A DNA stretch of 64,000 nucleotides from Deferribacter thermophilus (GCF_049472675.1 NZ_JAPNXM010000001.1:186001-250000); one strand, 5' to 3'. Numbered from the stretch's first letter, positions 8,519 to 17,707 are shown. Translations and numbers: made by a program. Notes: generated from the letters alone by a model not told the origin.

Positions 8519-9565
8519 ATGTTTAGAAAAGATAAGTTTGAACAATTTAAATTGTGTGATTCTAAAGGTTTAATAATTAAAACTATAGATTTACATACTG
8601 CTGGTGAACCTCTAAGAGTCATATACGATGGCCTACCTGATATTATTGCAAAATCTGTTTTGGAATTCAGAAAAAAGATGATGAATGAATATGATTATAT
8701 TAGGGAAGCTGTAATTTTAGAACCTAGAGGTCATGCAGATATGTATGGTGCTATTTTATTACCACCCTATAGAGAAGATATTGATTTCGGAGTTATTTTT
8801 TTACACAACGAAGGTTATAGTACAATGTGTGGACATGGCATTATAGCATTAATAAAACTTGCTTATGAATTGGGCTTAGTTGATTTTAAAGAGCCTCTTA
8901 CGGAAATTAAAATAGATACTCCTGCTGGTATAGTTAATGCTTTTGCAGAGATTAAACAAGGCGAGCTTGTTAGATATTATTTTAGGAATGTTCCATCATT
9001 TATTTATAAATCTAATTGCTCTATTTACTTAGAGAGTTTGGGTGAAATACATTTTGATATTGCTTTTGGAGGAGCGTTTTATGCTTATGTGGATACAAAT
9101 AATTTAAAAATAGATTTGACTCCACAAAATGTACAGCAATTGATATCTTATGGAAGATTAATAAAGAAGAAAGTATCAGAAAAATATCAAATTAATCATC
9201 CAAAACATGAAGATTTAAGTTTTTTATATGGAGTTATTTTTTATGATGGAAAAACTGGAAATGATAGCATTAGTAGAAATGTATGTATCTTTGCTGATGG
9301 TGAAGTAGATAGGAGCCCAACAGGGACTGGTGTTAGTGGTAGGTTAGCCTTGCATTATTTAAAAGGTGAAATAGATATTAAAGATGAAATCACAATTGAA
9401 AGTATTATCGGTACAAGATTTAAAGGAAGAATATTTAAAGAGGTTGATTTTTGTGGTTTTAAGTCAGTTATTCCTGAGGTTGAAGGTAAAGCTTATATTA
9501 TTGGTAAAAATGAGTTTTTTGTGGATAAAGAGGATAGTATAAGTTATGGTTTTTTTATGAGGTGA
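8519..9565 (+). CDS. Proline-racemase-family protein, likely trans-3-hydroxy-L-proline dehydratase
   Basis: A 348-aa protein of the proline racemase superfamily: TIDLHTAGEP near the start, MCGHGIIAL with the first catalytic Cys, and RSPTGTGVSGR at the second catalytic site. Racemases and epimerases have Cys at the second position (SPCGTG). Thr there is known from trans-3-hydroxy-L-proline dehydratases, which form pyrroline-2-carboxylate. The next gene, 3 bp downstream, is a mu-crystallin-type reductase able to reduce that product to L-proline, which fits. AAGGAGA precedes the ATG. Specificity is inferred from one residue plus context. Confidence 0.85.
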   Translation: MFRKDKFEQFKLCDSKGLIIKTIDLHTAGEPLRVIYDGLPDIIAKSVLEFRKKMMNEYDYIREAVILEPRGHADMYGAILLPPYREDIDFGVIFLHNEGYSTMCGHGIIALIKLAYELGLVDFKEPLTEIKIDTPAGIVNAFAEIKQGELVRYYFRNVPSFIYKSNCSIYLESLGEIHFDIAFGGAFYAYVDTNNLKIDLTPQNVQQLISYGRLIKKKVSEKYQINHPKHEDLSFLYGVIFYDGKTGNDSISRNVCIFADGEVDRSPTGTGVSGRLALHYLKGEIDIKDEITIESIIGTRFKGRIFKEVDFCGFKSVIPEVEGKAYIIGKNEFFVDKEDSISYGFFMR

Positions 9566-9568
9566 AAA

Positions 9569-10507
9569 ATGAAATATTTTAGCGCAGAAGATATTGAAAA
9601 ATCTTTAGATATGAAAGAGTTGATTGATGTTATGAAAGATTCTTTAGTTGCATTGCATAATAATGATGTTGTAGTGCCAGAAAGACATCATATATCGAGC
9701 TCTTTGCATGATTCAACATATTTATTTATGCCAGTTTATTCTGAAAAGATAGACAAAGTGGGTTTTAAATATGTTGCAGTTTGTAATGAAAACTCAAAAG
9801 TTGGTTTACCCGCTATAAATGGAATTGTATTTTTGGCTGAGGGGAAAACAGGGGTTGTTAAAGCGATGTTTGATGGTGCAAAATTAACAGCATTAAGAAC
9901 AGGTGCAATCGGAGGGGCTGCAGTGGATGAGCTTGCTTCGAAAGATGCAAAAGTCCTTTCAATATTTGGGACTGGAGCTCAGGCTGAAACTCAATTAAGA
10001 GGTGTAATTGCTGTTAGAGATATTGAAGTTGTTTATGTTTATTATAGGAATAGAGTCAAAGCTGAAGACTTTTTAAAAAGGGTTAGAAAGTTTTATAAAA
10101 AAGAAATTTATCTGATGAATGATTATAAAAAGCTTGAAGAGTCTGATATTATAATTGCTGCTACAAATAGTAAAACCCCTCTTTTTGATAGTACAAAGAT
10201 AAAGTTTAAAGATGATGTTCATATAAATGCTATAGGATCTTTCAAGCCAGAAATGCAAGAACTGGATACAAACTTGTATGGAGAGTTTAAAATTTTTGCA
10301 GATAATAAAGTAGGGTGCATAAATGAGAGTGGGGATATCATAAATGCTTTAAAAGATGGAAAGGTCAAAGATGATGAAATAGTTAATTTAGGTGAGGTGA
10401 TTGATAGATCTGATAATTATAAAAAGATAAAAACTGTTTTTAAATCTGTGGGTAATGCGAGTTTTGATTTATACGCTTCATACTATTTTTATAATAAATT
10501 AAGTTAG
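9569..10507 (+). CDS. Ornithine cyclodeaminase/mu-crystallin family, likely pyrroline-2-carboxylate reductase
   Basis: A 312-aa NAD(P)-binding protein. The dinucleotide fold is at SIFGTGAQAETQLRG (about residues 130-145), preceded by KLTALRTGAIGGAA, the substrate-side motif of the family. Members include ornithine cyclodeaminase, alanine dehydrogenase and delta-1-pyrroline-2-carboxylate reductase. Being 3 bp behind a Thr-type proline-racemase-family dehydratase, the reductase role is most likely: pyrroline-2-carboxylate + NAD(P)H to L-proline. Ornithine cyclodeaminase remains possible but has less contextual support. Confidence 0.82.
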   Translation: MKYFSAEDIEKSLDMKELIDVMKDSLVALHNNDVVVPERHHISSSLHDSTYLFMPVYSEKIDKVGFKYVAVCNENSKVGLPAINGIVFLAEGKTGVVKAMFDGAKLTALRTGAIGGAAVDELASKDAKVLSIFGTGAQAETQLRGVIAVRDIEVVYVYYRNRVKAEDFLKRVRKFYKKEIYLMNDYKKLEESDIIIAATNSKTPLFDSTKIKFKDDVHINAIGSFKPEMQELDTNLYGEFKIFADNKVGCINESGDIINALKDGKVKDDEIVNLGEVIDRSDNYKKIKTVFKSVGNASFDLYASYYFYNKLS

Positions 10508-10712
10508 ATAATAGTTCGGCTTATATTAGCAAAATATTGATTCTGATTTTCTTAGCTAAATAAATTTTTATCTCTTAATTTATTATGTTCATCATATAGA
10601 TTATTTTTCAAAATTATGTTATGGGTTTTGCTGTTTATAATTTGTTGATAATAAACCAATATTTTATTACTAAAAATCTCTGTTATTTTTTTGTGAAAAT
10701 TGTTCAATATAC

Positions 10713-10741
10713 TTGACAAATCCTTAAAGTTTTAGAATAAT
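10713..10741 (+). promoter_or_regulatory. Promoter of the livKHMGF operon
   Basis: TTGACA (10713-10718), a 17-bp spacer, AATAAT (10736-10741). The start site would lie about 35 nt before livK. The rest of 10508-10712 is AT-rich with nothing recognised. Confidence 0.75.
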
Positions 10742-10785
10742 AAGGGGCTCTTATTAAAACATAATTCTAATATTTGGAGGTTCTT

Positions 10786-11910
10786 ATGAGAAAGGTGTTA
10801 TTAACGCTTTTGGTAGTATTTTCTATGGTAACTTTTGCTTTTTCTGCTGATACCATTAAAATAGGTGTTCAAGCACCAATTACTGGCAAGTTTGCGAGTG
10901 AAGGGCAGGGTATTGATAATGCAGTAAGATTGTGGGTTGAGCAGGTAAATGCAAAAGGTGGTCTTTTAGGTAAAAAGATTGAAGTTATCACTTGTGATGA
11001 TGAGGCAACTGCTGTTAAGGCTGCTATCTGTGCTAGAGAACTTGTTAACAAAGGGGTTATTGCTGTTATAGGTTCTTACACATCTACAGCTACAGAAGCA
11101 GCACAGGCTACCTATTTTAGAGCTGGTGTATTGCAAACTAGTGACGGTACAAGTGATACATTGGTAAAACATGGGTATTGGACATTCTTTAGAAATTCTT
11201 CACCAAATAGTGCTGAAGGCGAATTTACAGCTGAATTTTTTATGAAATTTAAAAAATACAAAAGAATTGCAACAATTTCAGACTATTCAACATTCTCTGT
11301 AGATTTGGAAAAAGCTGTTTATGAAAATACAAAGAAACTTGGTGGGAATATTGTATATAGAGCAAAAATTAAATCAGGTGATCAAAACTTTACACCTGTT
11401 TTAACTAAAATTAAATCTTATAATCCTGATGTAATCTATTTTAGTGGATACTACACAGATGGTGGTTTGATAGTAGCACAAATGAGACAGCTTGGTATTA
11501 AGGCAGACTTTGTTGGTGGTGACTCTAACGATAATAAAGAGTTTGTAAAACTTGCTGGCTCAGCTGCTGTTGGTGCTTATATAATTAATGTTCCTTTACC
11601 ACAATATTTACCTTATGATATTGCGAAAAAATTTCTTGCTGACTACAGAGCAAAATATAATGAAGATCCACCAAGTATATGGACTCTTTTCAATGTTGAT
11701 GGTTTAAGAGCTATTTTACATGCTATTGAGGTGTTGAAAACAACTGATACTAAAAAAATTGCAGATTATCTTCACAATGACCTTAAGAATTTCCCTGGTA
11801 TAACAGGTCCTATCACATGGGATAAGAGAGGTGAAAGAGTAACAAGTGCATACATGGCTTATGAAATTCAGCCTGACGGTGAGTATAAGATAGTTTATCC
11901 TACTAAATAA
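10786..11910 (+). CDS. livK: Branched-chain amino acid-type ABC transporter, periplasmic binding protein
   Basis: A 374-aa type 1 periplasmic binding protein. The ATG at 10786 follows GGAGG by 5 nt and gives a clear signal peptide (MRKVLLTLLVVFSMVTFAFSA) cleaved before DTIKIG; a TTG further up (10774) is rejected. The mature part starts IGVQAPITGKFASEGQG, typical of the LivJ/LivK family, and includes TSDGTSDTLVKHG. It captures substrate for the LivHMGF membrane complex encoded next. The family binds Leu/Ile/Val, but also other amino acids, amides and aromatic acids, so the ligand is not certain. Confidence 0.92.
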   Translation: MRKVLLTLLVVFSMVTFAFSADTIKIGVQAPITGKFASEGQGIDNAVRLWVEQVNAKGGLLGKKIEVITCDDEATAVKAAICARELVNKGVIAVIGSYTSTATEAAQATYFRAGVLQTSDGTSDTLVKHGYWTFFRNSSPNSAEGEFTAEFFMKFKKYKRIATISDYSTFSVDLEKAVYENTKKLGGNIVYRAKIKSGDQNFTPVLTKIKSYNPDVIYFSGYYTDGGLIVAQMRQLGIKADFVGGDSNDNKEFVKLAGSAAVGAYIINVPLPQYLPYDIAKKFLADYRAKYNEDPPSIWTLFNVDGLRAILHAIEVLKTTDTKKIADYLHNDLKNFPGITGPITWDKRGERVTSAYMAYEIQPDGEYKIVYPTK

Positions 11911-11921
11911 AAGGGTTGGCG

Positions 11922-12824
11922 ATGGAAATATTTTTCCAACAATTAATCAATGGGCTAACTATCGGGAGCATTTATGCTCTCGTAGCCCTTGGTTATACAA
12001 TGGTTTATGGGGTAATGAAGCTTATTAACTTTGCACATGGCGATCTTGTAGCACTTTCTGCTTATATTGGACTTGTGATCATGATGCAGTTAACTGGTGC
12101 TAATTTACCAAATTATATTGTAATACCTCTGGTTTTTGCGGTAACTGCAATTGTTATTGCTATTATAGGTGTAATATTAGAAAGGGTAGCATATAGACCA
12201 TTAAGACATGCACCAAGGCTTAGTGCAGTGGTTTCAGCTCTTGGAGCTGGGATGGTAATACAAAATGGGATAATGCTTATATGGGGCCCAAGACCAAAGA
12301 TTTATCCTGCTGATGTTATCCCAGCTGTTTATTGGAGTATTGGTGGTGTTTCAGTTGGATTAATGCAGTTGATAATACTTATATTATCATTGATTTTGAT
12401 GGTCGTTTTATATTTCTTTGTAAATAAAACAAAGATAGGTACAGCTATTAGAGCTAGTGCTATTGATCAGCTTGCTGCAAAATTGATGGGGATTGATGTT
12501 AATAAAATTATTGTGATGATTTTTATTATTGGTTCCTCTCTCGGTTCTGTTGGAGGTCTATTTATTGGGTTGTATTATAAAGGTATATATTTTAATATGG
12601 GCTGGATTTATGGCCTTAATGCCTTTGTTGCTGCAATTATTGGCGGTATTGGTAATATTCCTGGAGCGATGCTTGGTGGTTTGCTTTTAGGATTGTTTAA
12701 TGCTTTTATTGCAGGTTATGTTTCTACAACATGGGCTGATGCTTTTACATATATTTTGCTTATTGTGATTTTAATATTTAGGCCTACTGGTATCCTTGGA
12801 GAAAGAGTTGCGGAGAAAGTGTAA
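11922..12824 (+). CDS. livH: Liv-type ABC transporter permease LivH
   Basis: A 300-aa integral membrane permease. The ATG at 11922 is chosen over a TTG at 11916 because AAAGGG lies at proper distance. N-terminal GLTIGSIYALVALGYTMVYGVMKLINFAHGD is the LivH hallmark; NAFVAAIIGGIGNIPGAMLGG is the C-terminal conserved loop. It pairs with LivM to form the pore. Its stop overlaps the livM ATG (TAATG), showing translational coupling. Confidence 0.94.
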   Translation: MEIFFQQLINGLTIGSIYALVALGYTMVYGVMKLINFAHGDLVALSAYIGLVIMMQLTGANLPNYIVIPLVFAVTAIVIAIIGVILERVAYRPLRHAPRLSAVVSALGAGMVIQNGIMLIWGPRPKIYPADVIPAVYWSIGGVSVGLMQLIILILSLILMVVLYFFVNKTKIGTAIRASAIDQLAAKLMGIDVNKIIVMIFIIGSSLGSVGGLFIGLYYKGIYFNMGWIYGLNAFVAAIIGGIGNIPGAMLGGLLLGLFNAFIAGYVSTTWADAFTYILLIVILIFRPTGILGERVAEKV

Positions 12825-13771
12825 TGGATAAGAGAAAAGCGTATATTGGTTATTCTATTTTTATCATTTTTTTGGTTATATTCCCTTTAGTAGCAGATTC
12901 AAGGTGGTTGGCTGTTGGTACTACTTTTATTATTTACTCTATTGTTGCCTTGAGTCAGGATATTGTACTTGGTAGAGCTGGAATGTTTGATATGGGGCAT
13001 GCACTGTTTTTTGGATTGGGAGCTTATTCAACTGCCATTTTGAATACAGTATATAATGTACCTGTTATGTGGACTATACCTGTTGCAATTTTGTTACCGA
13101 TGGTATTAGGTGTTTTGCTTGCAGCACCAATTATTCATTTAAGAGGCGATTACTTATTGGTAACAACTATTGGATTTAATATAGTCTTTGAACAGGTGTT
13201 AAAAAATAATCTTTTTGGGATTACAGGTGGTCCAAATGGAATATTTGGGATAGGAGTTCCATCAATATTCGGTTTTCAGATTATGTCTCAGCAGTCAATA
13301 TATTATATGTCCTTTGTAGTACTGATGATAACTTTTATTATTATAAGAAACTTAGAAACTAGTAAAGTGGGTAGAGCTCTACATTATTTAAATGAGGATT
13401 CTTTAGCTGCTGAGTGTATTGGAATAAATACCAGATTTTATAGATTATATGCATTTGGTTTAGGTGCTGCATTAGCTGGATTAGCTGGAGTATTATTCGC
13501 TGTTCAGTATGCAGCTGTAAGTCCTGAGGCATTTAGTTTTATTCAATCAGTTCTATTTTTTACTATTGTTATAGTAGGTGGTCCATCATCTATACCAGGT
13601 ATTCTGATTGGTACATTTGTTATGTTTGTATTGCCTGAGCTATTTAGACAGTTTGCCACTGCTAGGTATTTTGTTTTTGGGATAGCGATGATTTTAACTA
13701 TGATTTTAAGGCCAAGAGGTGTTTGGCCTGCTAAATTTGGTAGAATTCCAAAATACATAATGAAGGATTAG
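12824..13771 (+). CDS. livM: Liv-type ABC transporter permease LivM
   Basis: A 315-aa permease with about eight to nine hydrophobic segments. Signature stretches are LGRAGMFDMGHALFFGLGAY and the C-terminal cytoplasmic loop ECIGINTRFYRLYAFGLGAALAGLAG that contacts the ATPases. GGPNGIFGIG is typical of LivM. It starts on the livH stop and livG follows 3 bp after its end. Confidence 0.94.
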   Translation: MDKRKAYIGYSIFIIFLVIFPLVADSRWLAVGTTFIIYSIVALSQDIVLGRAGMFDMGHALFFGLGAYSTAILNTVYNVPVMWTIPVAILLPMVLGVLLAAPIIHLRGDYLLVTTIGFNIVFEQVLKNNLFGITGGPNGIFGIGVPSIFGFQIMSQQSIYYMSFVVLMITFIIIRNLETSKVGRALHYLNEDSLAAECIGINTRFYRLYAFGLGAALAGLAGVLFAVQYAAVSPEAFSFIQSVLFFTIVIVGGPSSIPGILIGTFVMFVLPELFRQFATARYFVFGIAMILTMILRPRGVWPAKFGRIPKYIMKD

Positions 13772-13774
13772 AGT

Positions 13775-14548
13775 ATGGCACTATTGGAACTAAAAGATGT
13801 TACTAAAATTTTTGGTGGATTGATAGCTGTTGATAATGTGACTTTTAATGTAGAGGAAGGGCAAATCTTTGGGCTTATAGGCCCTAATGGTGCAGGTAAA
13901 ACAACAGTTTTTAACTGTATAACTGGTGTGTATAAACCAGAAAAAGGGGATATCATATTTAATGGTTCAAATATAACTGGATTAAGTCCTTATAAAATAG
14001 CAAATCTTGGAATAGTTAGGACTTTTCAAACAATTAGACTTTTTGGTGAAATGAGTGTTGCTGAAAATATAATGTCAGGAAGACATTTTAAGAGTAAGCA
14101 AAGATGGTATCATGGAATCATTCATACACCATTTTCATTAAAGGATGAAAAAGAAAACTGGCTCAAAGTATATGATTACATGGAAATGTTTAATCTTACA
14201 GAATATGCTGCAGTATCTGCCACGAGTTTACCTTATGGGATTCAACGAAAGGTGGAAATGGCTAGAGCTCTTGCAGCAGAACCAAAGTTATTAATATTAG
14301 ATGAACCTGCTGCAGGTTTAAATGATAAGGAAACTTTGGAATTAATAGATACAATTATTAAGATTCGAGATATGGGTGTGACGATTCTCTTAATCGAGCA
14401 TGATATGGACTTGGTGATGAATGTAACAGATAGAATAGTAGTTTTAAACTTTGGTAAAAAGATTTCTGAAGGGACACCAGCCGAAGTCCAAAATGATCCT
14501 AAAGTTATTGAAGCATATTTAGGTAGCGATGAGGATGACGATGAGTAG
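13775..14548 (+). CDS. livG: Liv-type ABC transporter ATPase LivG
   Basis: A 257-aa ABC ATPase. Walker A is GPNGAGKTT (about residues 36-44) and Walker B is LLILDEPAAGLN; the H-loop is in LLIEHDMD. The signature is SLPYGIQRKVEMARALA in place of the usual LSGGQ, as is common in LivG. The C-terminus is acidic (SDEDDDE). It forms a heterodimer with LivF, whose start lies inside its last codons. Confidence 0.95.
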   Translation: MALLELKDVTKIFGGLIAVDNVTFNVEEGQIFGLIGPNGAGKTTVFNCITGVYKPEKGDIIFNGSNITGLSPYKIANLGIVRTFQTIRLFGEMSVAENIMSGRHFKSKQRWYHGIIHTPFSLKDEKENWLKVYDYMEMFNLTEYAAVSATSLPYGIQRKVEMARALAAEPKLLILDEPAAGLNDKETLELIDTIIKIRDMGVTILLIEHDMDLVMNVTDRIVVLNFGKKISEGTPAEVQNDPKVIEAYLGSDEDDDE

Positions 14549-15272
14549 TGAAAAGTTATTAGAGATTAAAGACTTAAAAGTTAATTATGGTAATATTGAA
14601 GCAGTAAAAGGGATATCATTATATGTAAATAAAGGTGAGATTGTAACAATTATTGGTGCTAATGGTGCAGGTAAAACAACTACTCTTAGAACAATCAGCG
14701 GTATTATAAAAGCTGCATCAGGAAGTATAAAATATAAAGGGATAGAGTTAACTGAATTAGAAGCTCATGATATTGTAAAATTGGGTATTACTCAAGCACC
14801 TGAGGGGAGAAGAGTTTTTTCCACATTAACGGTGGAAGAAAACTTAATCCTTGGAGCTTATTCAAAAAAAGAGGTTGACTACAATAAGCTAAAATGGGTT
14901 TATGAACTTTTTCCAAGACTTGAAGAAAGAAGGAGGCAGTTGGCTGGTACTTTATCGGGTGGTGAGCAACAGATGCTTGCTATAGGAAGAGCATTAATGT
15001 CAGATCCCGAATTGTTATTGTTAGATGAGCCTAGTTTAGGGCTTGCTCCTTTGTTAGTTAAATCAATATTTAAGACTATCAGGGAAATTAGCAAAAGTGG
15101 AGTAACAGTCTTACTGGTTGAGCAGAATGCTAAAGCAGCTTTAAAACTTGCTAATCGTGGGTATGTCTTGGAAGTAGGAAAAATTGTTTATTCTGGAACA
15201 TCTGAGGAACTGTTAAATTCAGAAAAAATTCAGGAAGCTTATTTAGGTAAAAAAACACATACTATATTATAA
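14541..15272 (+). CDS. livF: Liv-type ABC transporter ATPase LivF
   Basis: A 243-aa ABC ATPase: Walker A GANGAGKTT, signature TLSGGEQQMLAIGRALM, Walker B LLLLDEPSLGLAP, H-loop LLVEQNAK. I chose the ATG at 14541, which has GAGG 6 bp upstream; ATGs at 14529 and 14535 in the same frame are alternatives. It overlaps livG by 8 bp and is last in the operon, followed directly by a terminator. Confidence 0.94.
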   Translation: MSSEKLLEIKDLKVNYGNIEAVKGISLYVNKGEIVTIIGANGAGKTTTLRTISGIIKAASGSIKYKGIELTELEAHDIVKLGITQAPEGRRVFSTLTVEENLILGAYSKKEVDYNKLKWVYELFPRLEERRRQLAGTLSGGEQQMLAIGRALMSDPELLLLDEPSLGLAPLLVKSIFKTIREISKSGVTVLLVEQNAKAALKLANRGYVLEVGKIVYSGTSEELLNSEKIQEAYLGKKTHTIL

Positions 15273-15276
15273 AAAA

Positions 15277-15299
15277 TAAGGCAGCACTTTGCTGCCTTA
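15277..15299. terminator. Bidirectional terminator between livF and bacterioferritin
   Basis: A perfect 9-bp stem TAAGGCAGC / GCTGCCTTA with loop ACTTT. The minus-strand read-out is followed by a T-rich tract, and the two genes converge here. Confidence 0.8.
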
Positions 15300-15304
15300 C
15301 CATT

Positions 15305-15811
15305 TTATTCCATTGATGGATTAGGTCTTGGAATTCCTCTTTTTTTTGCTCTTTCCATTGATTGAAGAGCTAGATACTCTTTGCCATAAATTTCTATATT
15401 CTCAGCCTCTTTATCAAAATCATCATAATGTCTTTCTTCTTCTGCTATTACAGATTCAAATAATTGTTTTGTTATAGCATCTCCATTTTTGGCACATTCC
15501 AAAGCGAATTGATTATAAAGGGTTATAGCTTCTTCTTCTAATTTTCTAGCCATTTTCAACATTTCTATAGGGTCTTTGATTTTTTGTACATCATTTGAGG
15601 CTTTTAATTCAACTTCACCTTTTAAAAAAAGTATCCTTTCAGCAAATTTTTCTACATGAATCATTTCTTGGATAGCATTTTGTCTAAAAATAAATGATAA
15701 AATATCTAAATCCTGGTCATCACAATGAAAATGGAAATACATATACTGTTGGAGTGCAGTCATCTCTTCAGCTATAGCTTTGTTTAAAAGTTCAATACTT
15801 TTTTTGTGCAT
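15305..15811 (-). CDS. Bacterioferritin-like ferritin
   Basis: A 168-aa four-helix ferritin-family protein. Metal-ligand motifs are visible in each helix: EEMTALQQY (Glu about 16), QEMIHVEKFAERILFLKG (Glu and His of helix B, with the Met that binds haem in bacterioferritins), EEEAITLYN, and AEEERHYDDF. ERILFLKG followed by a short loop is characteristic of Bfr. It stores iron with ferroxidase activity. AGGAGG lies just before the ATG. It is transcribed alone and convergent with livF. Whether it binds haem cannot be settled from sequence. Confidence 0.85.
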   Translation of the reverse strand: MHKKSIELLNKAIAEEMTALQQYMYFHFHCDDQDLDILSFIFRQNAIQEMIHVEKFAERILFLKGEVELKASNDVQKIKDPIEMLKMARKLEEEAITLYNQFALECAKNGDAITKQLFESVIAEEERHYDDFDKEAENIEIYGKEYLALQSMERAKKRGIPRPNPSME

Positions 15812-15979
15812 TTTGATACCTCCTAAATATTTTTTATAAAATATAAGTAGTGTTATAATAAATTCAATTTAAAATTAATAATTTATAGTATTGTTATAAA
15901 TATATTTATGATTAATTTAGGTTGTTAAATAATGATATAAATAAATTACGCAATTTATTAATGATAAAAGAATAATCGT

Positions 15980-16007
15980 AAAAAGAAGGGGGATACCCCC
16001 GCTTTTT
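15980..16007 (-). terminator. Terminator of the fumarase operon
   Basis: GGGGG/CCCCC stem with ATA loop, extended by a CTTTTT/AAAAAG stem around an AA/G internal loop. On the minus strand it is followed by TTTTTACG. It abuts the stop codon at 16007-16009. Confidence 0.8.
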
Positions 16008-16591
16008 TAAAGACCCATCAATTCCTTTGCTTTAGCTTGAGATTTTTCTAATATTTGTTTGTGAAGACTATTACCATGAGAATCCATTGTGACTACTACA
16101 GGGAAATCTTCCACCTCAATTACCCAAAAAGCTTCTGGAGTGCCAAACTCTTCTAACTTAAATACAGTTTTTACTTTTTTTACTTTTTTTGCAATTAATG
16201 AACCAGCACCACCTACAGCGTGAAAGTAAACAGCACCGCATTTTTGTAAACCTTCTGCTGTTTTAGGACCCATTCCACCTTTACCAATTACACCTCTGAC
16301 TTGGTATTCACAAATTACATCAGCTTGATAAGGTTCTTCCCTTGATGAAGTTGTTGGCCCTGCTGCAACAAAAGACCAACTTCCATCTTCATTTTTTTTC
16401 ACTACTGGGCCACAATGATATATCACAGAATCTTTTAAATATTCTCTTATAAAATCAGGTCTTTCCTCAACCATCAATTTATGAGCCTGATCCCTTGCTG
16501 TTACTATTGTTCCAGATAAAAGTACTTCATCACCAACTTTTAATTTTCTAATTTCTTCTTCACTTATTGGAGTAGTTAATTTAATCGGCAT
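16007..16591 (-). CDS. Class I fumarate hydratase, beta subunit
   Basis: A 194-aa Fe-S hydro-lyase beta-type subunit, corresponding to the C-terminal part of FumA. Motifs include GDEVLLSGTIVTARDQAHK, IYHCGPVVKK, AAGPTTSSREEPY and GKGGMG. It combines with the alpha subunit to hydrate fumarate to malate. It overlaps the alpha gene by 11 bp. Related tartrate dehydratases share the fold, but the neighbouring TCA genes favour fumarase. Expected partners are malate dehydrogenase and fumarate reductase/succinate dehydrogenase. Confidence 0.92.
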   Translation of the reverse strand: MPIKLTTPISEEEIRKLKVGDEVLLSGTIVTARDQAHKLMVEERPDFIREYLKDSVIYHCGPVVKKNEDGSWSFVAAGPTTSSREEPYQADVICEYQVRGVIGKGGMGPKTAEGLQKCGAVYFHAVGGAGSLIAKKVKKVKTVFKLEEFGTPEAFWVIEVEDFPVVVTMDSHGNSLHKQILEKSQAKAKELMGL

Positions 16592-17450
16592 AAGTCACCT
16601 CGCCATTTTTAATTGTCATAGCTTTTCTTCTATAAGCCCAGCACATATAAGATATTGCTACATAATATGTTGCTGGATGCCTGTGCTGAGCGTCAATATG
16701 GACACCCAAAACAGTAGTTTTTCCACCAAAACCCATAGGTCCTATGCCTAACTCATTGAGTTCTTTGTACAATTCTTCTTCAAGTTTTGCTATTTCTGGA
16801 TTAGGATTTCTTTCGTTAAGTTTTCTAAAAAATTGCTCTTTAGAGAGTGCATAAGATGTAACTCTGTCTCCACCTATACCAACTCCAATAGTCCCTGGAG
16901 CACAACCAAAACCTTGAGCTTTAACAACCGCATCAATGATAACCTTTTTTACACCTTTTAAGTCTCTTCCAGCTCTTAAATTGGAATCAGGAAGTTTATA
17001 CTGAATTCCTACATTTTCGCTACCACCACCTTTGAGCATTAGTCTTATTCTGACTTCATCTTTATCCCATTGATGAAAATGAATGTAAGGTGCATTATTC
17101 CCAACATTGTTGCCAGAGTTTTTCCCAGTAATGGGATCTACAGCATTTGGTCTTAAGTACTGTTTTTTTGTAGCTTCTGCTGCAGCCCATTCAATAGCTT
17201 CTCTATAAGTTTTTTCAGCTTCACCAACTGGATAATCAATATAAAAAATTAATGAGCCCGTATCTTGGCAAATAGGGGTAGAGTTTTCCCTTGCTAATTT
17301 TACATTTTCTAATATTGTCTTAAAAACGCTTTTTGCAGGGGTACCCTCATCCTCTCTTTCATAAGCTTCTTGTAAAGCTTTTTCAATATCTGGTGGTAAA
17401 TCTGTGGATGCCCTTCTAATAAGTTCTAATATTGCCTCTTTTAACTCCAT
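16581..17450 (-). CDS. Class I fumarate hydratase, alpha subunit
   Basis: A 289-aa oxygen-sensitive 4Fe-4S subunit. Candidate cluster cysteines lie in ICQDTGS, GFGCAPGTIGVGIGGD and YMCWAYRR. GKNSGNNVGNNAPYIHF and MLKGGGSENVG are family signatures. The ATG at 17450 is chosen over a GTG at 17462 because GAGGGTG lies just upstream of it. A promoter and a palindromic operator upstream (17493-17537) match those of acnB and icd, so it is probably coregulated with the TCA genes on the other strand. Confidence 0.93.
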   Translation of the reverse strand: MELKEAILELIRRASTDLPPDIEKALQEAYEREDEGTPAKSVFKTILENVKLARENSTPICQDTGSLIFYIDYPVGEAEKTYREAIEWAAAEATKKQYLRPNAVDPITGKNSGNNVGNNAPYIHFHQWDKDEVRIRLMLKGGGSENVGIQYKLPDSNLRAGRDLKGVKKVIIDAVVKAQGFGCAPGTIGVGIGGDRVTSYALSKEQFFRKLNERNPNPEIAKLEEELYKELNELGIGPMGFGGKTTVLGVHIDAQHRHPATYYVAISYMCWAYRRKAMTIKNGEVTYAD

Positions 17451-17492
17451 AGTCACCCTCACAAGAGATTTTTATTGTGAATAATCATTAAT

Positions 17493-17521
17493 TTTATGCC
17501 ATAAATTCTGATTTATGTCAA
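17493..17521 (-). promoter_or_regulatory. Fumarase promoter
   Basis: Minus strand TTGACA (17516-17521), 17 bp, CATAAA (17493-17498). The start site would be near 17487, giving a 5' leader of about 37 nt. Confidence 0.65.
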
Positions 17522-17522
17522 C

Positions 17523-17537
17523 TGTATATTGTATACA
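17523..17537. promoter_or_regulatory. Palindromic operator upstream of fumarase
   Basis: TGTATATTGTATACA differs at one position from the reverse complement of the icd site (TGTATACTGTATACA). It sits directly upstream of the fumarase -35 box and contains a perfect ATTGTATACAAT palindrome (17528-17539). The look is of a GntR-type site. The remaining 17540-17660 is AT-rich with weaker GTAT/ATAC echoes and no gene. Confidence 0.6.
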
Positions 17538-17664
17538 ATTAAATAGCGTTTTATTTTTGTTAAAACAAAAAAGTGTTATAAAGTATATCAAAAACTTTGT
17601 ACAATACAAATAATTATGTAAATGCATTGTATGACTACAAAATATAAAAAGATGTTTTAGTAAA

Positions 17665-17693
17665 TTGACAAAAGATAAAAAAAATAGTATACA
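17665..17693 (+). promoter_or_regulatory. acnB promoter
   Basis: TTGACA (17665-17670), 17 bp, TATACA (17688-17693). The start site would be near 17700, leaving a leader of about 170 nt before acnB. Confidence 0.75.
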
Positions 17694-17700
17694 GTATACA
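17686..17700. promoter_or_regulatory. Palindromic operator in the acnB promoter
   Basis: AGTATACAGTATACA shares 14 of 15 bases with the icd operator, with a perfect GTATAC-A-GTATAC core. It covers the -10 box, so a bound protein should repress. Confidence 0.65.
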
Positions 17701-17707
17701 AAATTGA

